A stretch of DNA of 35,578 nt from Candolleomyces eurysporus (Eukaryota > Basidiomycota > Agaricomycetes > Agaricales > Psathyrellaceae), in assembly GCA_027579435.1 (NCBI GenBank), contig JANBPK010000903.1:1-35578 (forward strand). The letters run 5' to 3'. Positions 10,918-20,330 of this stretch are shown in pieces. Position 1 is the stretch's first letter. Each line of letters begins with the position of its first letter. The notes below the pieces were generated by a model. That model worked only from the letters and a program-made list of their open reading frames with translations, made no database searches and was not told the DNA's origin. A program made the translations under genes and the position numbers.

Positions 10918-13328
10918 ATGCTTGTCACTCAGCTTGTCCTGCTTTCTACGCTTGCCGCCGTGCATGCTGCTCCTCAGGTCAATATTGGCAGAACGACGCT
11001 TTCCGGACGGGATGTAGGCACAAATGTCGAATTCTTCGGAGGTGTGTAGCTCCTGCTCGACCGTATGCCAATACTGGACGTCTTCTCATTTTTTCGCTCA
11101 TCTAGGCATTCCGTACGCCGAGCCACCTGTTGGGCCATTGAGGCTTCGTCCTCCGCTCCTCAAATCCCGCCTGAACGTGACGGCTTTCAATGCCGGAGAC
11201 TACGGGAAGGCGTGCATTCAACCAGTATGATTTATTTTCGTGCAGACGGTGTATCCATCTGATGATGGGAAGGTGGCCGAACTTTCCACCATATCCGAAG
11301 ACTGTTTAACCATTAATCTTCATAGGCCTGCTGGCCTAAGTCCATCTGCGAAGCTTCCTGTCGTGAGTTGTTGCCTATAATAGCTAGACGTATTATGGTT
11401 GACAAGGAGGTTGTGCTAGTTATTCTGGACGTACGTTCTTGCCAACATCACTCGGAAACTTACTCTTCATTCATCTCTTCTGGCTCATCAGATATGGGGG
11501 CGCATTCATTACGGGATCTTCAAGTCAGTTCAACGGCACACAACTCGTGGAGAGAAGCGTTCAACGGGTGAGCACTCAAAGATCTATTTCGAACGTATGC
11601 CTCATTGTGATTGCGAATCTCCACAGGGTACGCCAATCATACTCGTTACCTTCAATTATCGCCTTGGTCCTTTAGGATTTCCACAAGGACAAGAAGGTTC
11701 GTTTTTCCAACTTATACATCGGACGGCATTTCAATTCTCGCTGCCTGCCCTTCAGCCGGGAATCAAAAGTCGTTAAACTTGGGTATTTTGGATGAGATTG
11801 CAGCACTGGAATGGGTACAAGCAAACATTGGATCGTTTGGAGGCGACAAGAACAAGGTTACTCTACGGTGAAATATTAAGATTGAAAGCTAAGCTAATCC
11901 CTCATACTATATCCTGAAGGTCACAATTTTCGGTGAAAGTGCTGGGGCGGTCATCACTGGCGTTCTCTTCCTTAACCCTGGACTCGAGAGGCTTGCAAGA
12001 GCAGGGGTGAGTCAAAAGCATGCTCTCCTTGTACTACGAAACACTAATTTCTGAATACGTCACCAGATTATGCAGTCAGGCGGCGCAGCCACTTTCCCTA
12101 GCTTTACAGCCGGGCGGAACGAGCCCGAATGGCAGGGCTTTGTTGGCAAAGTCACCTCTTGTGCTGCGGTTGCTAATTCTGGCAACGCATTTTCCTGCCT
12201 TAGGAACGCGTCAACCGAAGAAATCACAACGGCCGCCCTCCAAAGCGTGACCCTCGAAAATATAATCAATAACCTCTTCTGGACACCAACCATTGACGGT
12301 CCAGGTGGTGTGTTTCCCGATCTCGCTTCTCGCCTATATTCGAGAGGGCGCTTCGCGAGATTACCTTTCATCGCTGGGACTAACCTTGACGAAGGTGAGC
12401 AAACACGCTTCCCAACCCCGTGTTCAGTTTTCATTGAGTCATTCAAAAACGATAGGGACGCTTTTCGCTCACCAAACCCCTGTAACAACTCAGTTCCTTC
12501 AAGATGAGCTCGTAGGGGTCAGCTCACCTCGCGTTGGTTCGACGACTGCACTCGAAGCGGCGATAGCCAGGATGCTTGAGCTTTACCCAGAGGTTCCTTC
12601 CATTGGGTCTCCGTACGGAACTGGTGATGAACTCTTTGGCTTACCAGCTTCATACAAGCGGCATGCGTCTATCCGTGCGTATCTTGTGCCGTTTTATATG
12701 GAAATATTTGCTACGGGAGCTGAATCCTTTCACTAACTGACAGTGGGTGACTTGGCCTTGGACGGACCCCGTCGCTTGTGGTCGCAAGCTGCAGCGAAAG
12801 CCGGGGTGAAAAACTATGGCTACCACTTCACACACCCGCAGCCTGTTCCAGCTCTCGGAGGTAGTTTTTGAAGCTCAGCTTGCCCCTCTCCTTTTCACTG
12901 ATTTCTCTTATGTTTGGCGTGCGCAGTGTTTCATTCCGCTGAGCTTCCCTTCGTCTTTGGTCAGGTTCCCTCTGAAGCTGATCAAGCCACCCGAGATATC
13001 AGCACCGTAATGATGGATTTCTGGATCTCTTTCGCAGTTTCTCTGGACCCGAATGACGGGAAAGGAGCACAACGTAAGTATTCGGTCAATCACTGTTCCG
13101 CTCATACGAAGGCGTTAAAATTTATCAGGTCCCCAATGGCCCCAGTATACCTCTTCCAACAAGGCAAGTTCTTTCTGCCCTCTATAAGCGCTATAAGCCT
13201 CCTAATCTAATCGGTTTGAAAAGGTGTTGCTGCAACTCAGGGGAGGCAATACCACAACGATCAAGGACGGGTATCGCAACGACCAGATTGCGTTCATTAC
13301 CCAGAATGCTGGGGTTCTCCAGCACTGA
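10918..13328 (+). CDS. secreted type-B carboxylesterase/lipase, unit B
   Basis: Paralogue of unit A, same family and likely extracellular role. Exons: 10918-11041, 11106-11224, 11273-11362, 11420-11430, 11492-11567, 11627-11696, 11756-11856, 11920-12006, 12067-12394, 12456-12674, 12744-12860, 12927-13073, 13129-13163 and 13224-13328. They give 542 residues with an unbroken frame. Signal peptide MLVTQLVLLSTLAAVHA; oxyanion-side motif GIPYAEPPVG; nucleophile Ser204 in FGESAG; acid Glu335 in TNLDEG; His about 450 in VFHSAEL. The fourth exon is an 11-nt microexon, as in A and C. An intron interrupts the glycine codon after DEG, absent in unit A. The last intron (13164-13223) begins with GC (AAG/GCAAGT), a GC-AG intron. 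The substrate cannot be deduced. Confidence 0.88.
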
Positions 13329-13864
13329 TGTATATGAGTCCATTGACTATTTCTAAGACATTACTTGATTGCCTTCGGGATGGTGCGAGGTGGATGAGAC
13401 TCGGCACCGACTCAAAACGCCGTCGGCCGGAGAGTCCGACAAAGGTTCGATACCCGCCACTAGGGCCGTGCCGTCATCCTGAGAGCCGGCTTCCAATGTG
13501 ACGCTGTCAGTCTGTGACTGTCTGTCACGGGATGTTGTCACAGCGTAGCGAGCGTTGTATTTTGTCTGCACCGTCTTTCTATGTCTGATCTCTGTGATGT
13601 CAACAAAGAAGGCTGCTGTCATGTCTTGTGAGAAATCCAGCTCGGCCCCTTCACGTCCTTCAATGCAGGATGCTGCTGCGCCTGGAGATATGTCGATCGG
13701 AGATCATCATGTTGCTCGGCAAGATTCACCAACCAACCGGCATCTCTAGCGTGAAAATAGAGGTTCTCGCCGAGTCGCAAGTTACACGATGAAGCTCTGC
13801 TGGTATAAAGAAGAGCGCTGAACATGCGAGTTTGGTATCGCTCCACCTGCCCACTGCCGCTCAC
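13329..13864. other. intergenic region upstream of esterase C, with TATA box
   Basis: No gene recognised. TATAAA at 13804-13809 lies about 55-60 bases before the unit C ATG and is the likely core promoter. Short ORFs on both strands show no family resemblance. Confidence 0.5.
13804..13809 (+). promoter_or_regulatory. TATA box of esterase C
   Basis: TATAAA in the context TGGTATAAAG, 56-61 bases upstream of the ATG at 13865. Confidence 0.5.
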
Positions 13865-16255
13865 ATGTTATTAAGTCCTTTCCTTCTCTCCTTACTCGCA
13901 GCCGTCTATGCTGTCCCCGAGCTTAAGGTTGGGAAAACCACTTTGTCTGGACGAGATGTGAGCCCCAGGGTCGAGTTCTATGGCGGCACGTCAAGTCACT
14001 TTCCACGCTTTAAGAACCTGTCTTAATTCCCCTTGGTCCTTCAGGGATACCATTTGCTGAGCCGCCAGTTGGAACTCGTCGTTTGCGACCTACGATCCTG
14101 AAGACTCGTTTGAATGCCAGTAGATTCGATGCGAGCCAGTATGGAAAGGCATGCGTTCAGCCAGTATGTTCTGCTGTCGGGACCAAGCACATCTATTCAC
14201 TGATTGTATTCCAGATGGCAGATCCTTCCACTTTGTCAGAGGACTGTCTTAGTATCAACGTTCATCGTCCTAAGGGCCTGGCATTGTCATCCAAGCTCCC
14301 TGTGGTGAGTGTCACAAGCCATGTGCCCGGAATCCAATCTAATATAAATTTCAGTTGTTTTGGACGTACGTACCTTGAGTTATACCTACGTTCAGAACTC
14401 ACGTCTTATTGGATGATCGTATATTAGCTACGGCGGCGCCTTCGTAATCGGATCGTCGAACACTTACAATGGCAGCGAGATAGTGGAACGAAGTGTTGCT
14501 CGGGTTTGTGTCACCTTCGAAAATTGCACCGAGGCTTATCAAATTGTGTCAGGGTACTCCTCTTATCTTCGTCAATTTCAATTATCGTTTAGGACCTTTG
14601 GGATTCCCTCAGGGTCAAGAAGGTTCGTTAATCTCAATTCTGCTCCTGCTCGTATTGATGGTTCTGCCCCTCTCCTCAGCTGACGATGAGAGGTTGCTCA
14701 ACCTGGGAGTGCTAGACCAGATGGCTGCGTTGGAGTGGGTCCAGGAAAATATCGAATCATTTGGAGGAGACAAGAAGAAGGTGTGTTTCAATTTTAAATT
14801 GAGAATTCAAGTCAAATTGACAGAATTTACAGGTTACGATTTTCGGAGAGAGTGCTGGTGCAATGATGATTGGACTCCTCTATATGCAACCTGAGCTTGA
14901 ACGTTGGGCAAGAGGTGCTGTAAGTTGAAGGGCGACCCTTTCCCTCCTTTCGCGACTCCGGTATACTTATCGCCATTACTCTAGATCATGGAGTCCGGCT
15001 CGTCTAACAGTGTTCCTGCTTTCCGTGCAAGTCGTAATGAGCCATCATGGCAACATTTCGTTGGGAATGTTGCTTCCTGTGCCTCTATTGCTACCTCTGG
15101 GCACACGTTCGCCTGCCTTCGCAATGCCACCACCGAGGAAATTACCGCGGGCCTCCTGCAAACCACTAGGCCGGATAATTCCATATCAGAATTGGTTTGG
15201 ACGCCAACTCTTGACGGTCGTCGAGGAAGCGTTTATCTCAACTTGTCTTCTCGTCTGTATGCCAAGGGACGGTTTGCAAGGATTCCCTTTATTACCGGAA
15301 CCAATCTTGACGAAGGTTAGTGTTGTGTTGTCGATAACTGGTGCTCATATTGATCGGTGACCCTTTCAGGGACATCCTTTTCAAGCCGCGAAAGTTTGTC
15401 AAACCAGGCGCTCAAGGACGATCTCGTAGCCCTTAGCTCCCCGCGTTCCGGCTCCCAGGATGCGCTCGGTGCTGCGCTCGACCAGATACTTACACTGTAC
15501 CCCGAAGATCCTTCGGTTGGTTCTCCCTATGGTACTGGCGACGAGCTGTTCGGCTTTCCTCCTTCTTACAAGAGGCATTCGTCCATCAGTGAGTTCCTTG
15601 TTGTTTTTCAGCCAAGTTGATCATGCTGAGGTGCTCGTTAGTTGGTGATATCGTGTTTGATGCACCCCGTCGTATGCTTTCTGAAGTCGCAGCGAAGGCT
15701 GGAGTCAAATCGTATGGTTACCTCTTCACTCACCCTCAACCCAATCCATCATCTGGAGGTACGAACCTTGAGCTTTCGTCCATTTCCTGTTGCTGACTGT
15801 TCAACCGTCGATTCGTAGTTACTCACGGCTCGGAGATTCGGTTCGTCTTTGGGCAGGTTCCCCCGACTAGTCCAGACGGCCTACCTCCATATCTGCCACC
15901 CTACGGAAGTGCCGATGAAGCTGCAAGGAATCTCAGTAAGATCATGATGGACTATTGGATCTCGTTCGCCGTTACTCTGAACCCTAATGATGGCAAAGGA
16001 ATTCAGCGTCAGTTAGTGGCTCTATCCGGGCTCTCGGTCAATTCATTAACCTCTCTTCGTTCAGGTCCGCATTGGCCTCAGTATACGCCTGCAAAGAAGG
16101 TAAGCCGCTTTCCCCTTGGTACTTATGTACGACCTCATATTCTTTACAAGGTTCTGATGCAATTGCGCGGAGGAAACACGACGGTGATTCAGGACGATTA
16201 TCGCAAGGAAGGGATCGCTTTCCTTCACGCCAATGCTGCTTTGCTTCAGCATTGA
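13865..16255 (+). CDS. secreted type-B carboxylesterase/lipase, unit C
   Basis: Third intact paralogue. Exons: 13865-13985, 14045-14163, 14215-14304, 14355-14365, 14428-14503, 14553-14622, 14680-14780, 14833-14919, 14985-15315, 15370-15588, 15642-15758, 15819-16007, 16065-16099 and 16151-16255. They give 556 residues in one frame. Signal peptide MLLSPFLLSLLAAVYA; GIPFAEPPVG; nucleophile Ser203 in FGESAG; acid Glu335 in TNLDEG; His about 450 in VTHGSEI. Between FVFGQVPP and the NLSKIMMDYW stretch it has roughly 14 extra residues rich in Pro and Tyr, not found in A or B, which could alter the substrate entrance. The first intron (13986-14044) starts with GC: moving the donor to the nearby GT puts a stop in frame. 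Phases of all other introns match unit B exactly. Confidence 0.87.
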
Positions 16256-17141
16256 TTCATCCACTTTATGTTTCTCTTAAAATAGTGCTTGTATTACAGT
16301 AATGGCTCTTCAAGCTTCAAGCGCTGTGTGGTGCTTCCTGCACACAATTGTAATTTCATCTAGTAATAGGACCGGTGTAATCCACCACGGTTGCTGCAGC
16401 GCGAGCGATTCTCGGGGAAAAGTGATTGTCGCCCAAAGTCTATAGGACCTTCCGCGTATATCTTCTGTATATCTTCTGTCAGGTTCGGGATATCTCTTGT
16501 GGGTAAAGGCACTGACTGAGGCGCTAACGAAGTTCGGGATCTTCCGTCCTGACCTCACCGGTGATTTGAAGTTTGTATGACTTCCATCATCGTGTCAGCT
16601 GCATTCAATTCCCCTGCGCTCATCTCCTTGGATTTGTATTGATTCTATAATGCGCCCAGCTCTCAAGCCCTGTAACTAGAAATGCGATTTCATGGTCGCC
16701 GCATCGTTTGCGACGGGTGACAGTGCTCCTTGTTAGCGTGTTGCAAGCGGTCGTGGGGGTGCCCCAGGCCCAAACAGTCTTTCTCTACATCTCGTGCGTC
16801 TGAGTAAATTGGTCCGAAGCTAAGATCTCATCAGACCCTGCCGACGCGTCTGTTATCGTGAATATCGGACTGCGGGTTACCTCAAGGTGAGTAAACGCTC
16901 TCCGCCCTTTTACGAATTCCCAACCAATGAGTGACACCAGCTTCCTCGATATGAAACATTTCATGGCGTTTTATGCAGTCATGCCGCTCCGTCCTTGACA
17001 AAACCTTGGGCCCCGGGAATGATGACTGCAGTCAGCAGCTGTGCAACACACTGCTTTATGCAAGGGCTTGAGAAGAAACTGTGAATCGGTTCTTTGCTGC
17101 ATATGGCGCTCGGTGGTACGTCTATAGGGAGTAAAATATAA
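16256..17141. other. intergenic region between esterase C and stump D
   Basis: 886 bases with only short unconvincing ORFs on both strands. I see no recognisable gene, RNA or clear repeat. A TATAAATG at 17137-17144 overlaps the first ATG of the following pseudogene, an abnormal arrangement. Confidence 0.45.
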
Positions 17142-17475
17142 ATGATGAAGTTGGTAGCCTACCGTCTCCTCTTCCCCTTGCTCGCTACTGTATACGCCCA
17201 ACCGGAGGAAAAGGCTAGAAGAACAACCCAGACCTGCTATGGACGGGAAGCTAGCACTAACATTGAATTCTCCGGTGGTGAGCGTGTTTTTGAGATAACT
17301 GACCTAATTCCCGATCCTAGGTACCCGATTTGTCAAGCTACCCGTTGGGTCAACCGGCCACTCAGGCCGCGTCTGCCTGTTCTCTAAATTCAGCTTCAAT
17401 TCAGAGAGAAGATTACGAATCTTTCAACTGTATCAGAGGAGTGTCTGGTCGACAACATTTATCGACTTAGAGGTG
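17142..17475 (+). pseudogene. esterase pseudogene D (5' stump)
   Basis: The 5' end of a further esterase unit. It keeps a signal peptide (MKLVAYRLLFPLLATVYA), a degenerate mature N-terminus and FSGG at the normal first-intron position. After that intron the GIP..PPVG.LRLRP region is corrupted and out of frame, and only SEECLVDNIYRL, a decayed version of SEDCLTINVHRP, survives before similarity ends near 17475. Nothing from the catalytic core remains. Unrelated coding sequence starts about 60 bases later, so truncation probably came with insertion or recombination at this point. Confidence 0.75.
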
Positions 17476-17535
17476 TAAAATCCTTTTCTTTAGACGTGCG
17501 TTGAAAGGACTGCAAATCTCATCATCAAAGTCCAT

Positions 17536-18507
17536 ATGCCACCTCCTGCCACTGACAATGTTGTATGTCTCTTTCTCTTATCTCTCTGGCTTAGCTTTTT
17601 TNCTGATTGGTTTGAAATTTTAGTATTGGGAAACTCCCGGCAGTGAGCATGTACCAAGGCCCGATGATCATGAAGAAAAATTGGCAAAGATGGTGCCCAA
17701 GCTTCATGATACCACAGCGAAGGCCCAAATTGTAAGTCATCAAGAAGCCTGTTGTTCTCTACCTGGGCCTGACAGGCGGCTATGCAAGAAGGTTCAGTGG
17801 GACATTTAGCCAAGCTTCACCACCGCCACATCATAGATAACCATCCAGATTACCCCAACAAGCACATTTTAGAGCAAGCTATTGGAAACAACAAATATTG
17901 TTGGGAGCTTACTCCCTTATGGCTCCAAGTTTGGGCAAACACTTTGGTTTGTTTTGAATCTAGGAGGAAACCAATATTCATTGCTGATGTATCTTCCAGA
18001 ACATAGTCCCAAGGCAAGCCTGGAGTTACAGTTGATGTCCCACCTAACTCGGCTCACTTTGACATCTCAAAAGTGATGAAGGCTAAGCCAGCTGGACCTG
18101 CAATGCCAGATGCTGTGCCCACTGCATCTGGGTATCCGTATCCATTTCCACCTTTTGGTGGATTTCCTTACCCATTCATGCCAGGCCCAGTACCTCTGCC
18201 GCAGTATCCAGGCAACCCGTATGCATTGCTTGCAGGGGCAATGCCTGGTGCAGTTCCAGCAATACACTACCCTGTTTCTCTGACCCCTGCTTGTAATATT
18301 CCGAGGATCTCCCTGGAAGAATTTTGCACGCGCTATGAAGTTTCAGACGTCACTCTCGAGAGGCTGCAAAAGCTTGAATATCAACCTGGAGATTCTGGAG
18401 TTGAGAAGCTCCCTCAAGCAGAGTGGGAAAAGGCTGGATTTACCTGGCTTGGCTGGAATCAGTTCTTGAAGGCACATCATCTGTTTATGAAAGAAGCAAC
18501 CATGTAA
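17536..18507 (+). CDS. Pro/Gly-rich protein with SAM-like C-terminal helical domain
   Basis: Unnamed protein, 268 residues. Exons are 17536-17562, 17624-17731, 17776-17946 and 18007-18507, introns of 44-61 nt; the first intron holds an N (17602). The N-terminal half is mixed helical (LAKLHHRHIIDNHPDYPNK) and leads into VDVPPNSAHFDISK. The middle, about residues 120-170, is Pro/Phe/Tyr/Gly-rich and likely disordered. The last 70 residues (ISLEEFCTRYEVSD, then QPGDSGVEKLPQAEWEKAG) look like a small helical domain resembling SAM domains. I recall similar proteins as multicopy families in Agaricomycetes, often near transposons, but this is memory, not a search. The frame is clean although both neighbours are decayed. 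The start is uncertain; the first exon could be different. Function unknown. Confidence 0.6.
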
Positions 18508-18586
18508 AATTCATTGGTAAAAATTTTGTGATTCTTTCTTTCTCTACTGTGCAATACAATCAAGCCTGTCAAATGTAACCTGCATG

Positions 18587-19583
18587 TCAGAGCCAACCAT
18601 AGCACATCTCTGGGGTAATACAGCCACAAACATCAAGTAGCATTGCAATAGGATCTTCAGCTTGTTGCAGAGTGGCACCATGACATCGAACATAAGCTTT
18701 GATGGTACTGAAAGACTCCTTGATGGGATTCAGATTGGGAGAGTAAGCTGGTAAATATAAAATAAGGCATCTGGAAGTGCGAATGATAGCAATGAGAGGG
18801 TTGGTGTGATGAATTCTACAGTTATTGAGCATGAGAACAGATCTCGAATCCGGGAAGGGATTCATCTGAGGAAGCTGACAAAGTAGGTTAGCTAGCAAAA
18901 AGGACTGAATTTATGACATACCACTTGTTCTTCGATAAAACGATAGAACCGGAGGGAGTTGAATGACCCCTCAATAGCTTCTGCAGCTATGTATCCATCT
19001 ACAGTCATAGTGCACAACAGGGAGTACCAATCTCCTTGCACAAACACAGGTCCATAAGCTCAGCACACTCGCCACAAAGTGCTCTTCCATAACGCCAAGC
19101 AAAAGTACGCTCATCCTTGCTGGTCTCATCAACACAGATGAACTCGATGTCATCCCCGCTAACATCATCTCCAGCAATGAAATCCTTCCACTGCCACTGA
19201 AGTTGTTCATCATGTTCGATAGCTACCTTGTGAAGGAGTTTTCAAGTGAGCCCAGCCTGCTTGAGATTGTCATGAAGGGCAGTCTTAGAAATGGAGATGT
19301 TGTAGTTGATGGCAAGCCAGTAGACAATTTCATCCAGGTAGAGGTTGTGATCAGTCTTGAACAGGCTGTGTAAGGCTGTCATAACAAGCCGAGAGAGAAT
19401 GCAAGGGGCGCCTCGGATTGAGGGGCAAATAACTGTGCCATAGTTGTTGAGGTATACTTGCCAGTGATAGATACTGGCTTGGGATATGCAGAGAATATCT
19501 GCAATATTGTTGACATCCCAGCCTCTTTGCCAGAGGCTCACAGCACACTCCTTGAAATCCTTGCTGATCCTTCAATAGACCAT
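18587..19583 (-). pseudogene. Tc1/mariner-type DDE transposase, decayed
   Basis: Remnant of an IS630/Tc1/mariner-superfamily transposase. The N-terminal helix-turn-helix part reads KECAVSLWQRGWDVNNIADIL. The catalytic part includes IEFICVDETSKDERTFAWRYG (first Asp), TVDGYIAAEAIEGSF, then NNCRIHH and YSPNLNPIKESFSTIK. Lesions: a stop early in the N-terminus (19572-19574), a stop at 19242-19244, a one-base frameshift near 19040-19060, and Asn replacing the second catalytic Asp. A 47-nt intron with normal borders (18875-18921) joins EEQV to LPQMNPFPD. I could not identify terminal inverted repeats or a TA duplication. It is convergent with the gene ending at 18507. Confidence 0.8.
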
Positions 19584-20330
19584 GGCACCAATACGAGATG
19601 CTGGCAAGGTCAGAGTGGGCAAGCAGTGCAATAAGTGCTGGTACAGTTGTGGCAGTGCAGTGCCCTGAGAGTCTAGCCAACAGTGAGGGCAGCCCTAGAG
19701 CTAACAGTGACGAAGGGAGCAACGATGATGGGGGACAGAGGGCAAGCTGCAGTAAAATCCAAATTGGGACACTGTTTTGGATGCACGGGAAAAATTTCCC
19801 GAATCTCATGATCACCCAAATTTGCTGTAAACACAAACTGTAAATAAATGCATTCCTTGCACCTGATTTACTTAAGATGTGCTCATTGAACAAACACATA
19901 AAAAACCACAGTGTCTTAAGGTTTTCTGAGTCCATGTAAAAGTGACAAAGTAAGTAAAAGTAAAGAAAGATAAAAGAGCAGATTGCTGCTGCTATGCCAA
20001 GTCACAGTATACCCATAACAGGACCAGTAAAACCCCAAATAGACCTTGGAATATGTTGCTTGATAGCTCATTACAGACGAAATTAATAGTGCAGTGCATG
20101 GTTGTTGCAGTGTACACACAGAAAGAATGTTATAACAGATTATACAAAGGAACACAAAGAGTATCACAGACAAAAGGTGGGATGACAGTTGAACAAAAGA
20201 AAAATTTTAGAGCAAGTTGGAGTGCTATTCTGCTAAATTGTAACCAAAGCCATTAAGTTGCAAGACAAAATTATAATCAATGTTGGCAAAACTTACAACA
20301 ACAATGGGCCAATGCCGGCATGCTTGATGC
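19584..20330. other. non-coding spacer; right half is the duplicated 3' flank of the NLR gene
   Basis: No gene supported. A 194-codon - strand ORF (19351-19935) overlaps the transposase N-terminus, is Leu/Ser-rich and has no family features, so it is treated as chance. A short inverted repeat, CGGGAAA/TTTCCCG, lies at 19786-19801. From about 20010 rightward the sequence matches 29575 onward and belongs to the segmental duplication. Confidence 0.5.

Noticed and set aside
12060..12488. 142-codon ORF antisense to esterase B
   Set aside because: Antisense shadow of a conserved coding exon; composition follows the sense strand.
19351..19935. 194-codon ORF on the - strand
   Set aside because: Low-complexity Leu/Ser-rich translation overlapping the transposase N-terminus in another frame; no motifs.
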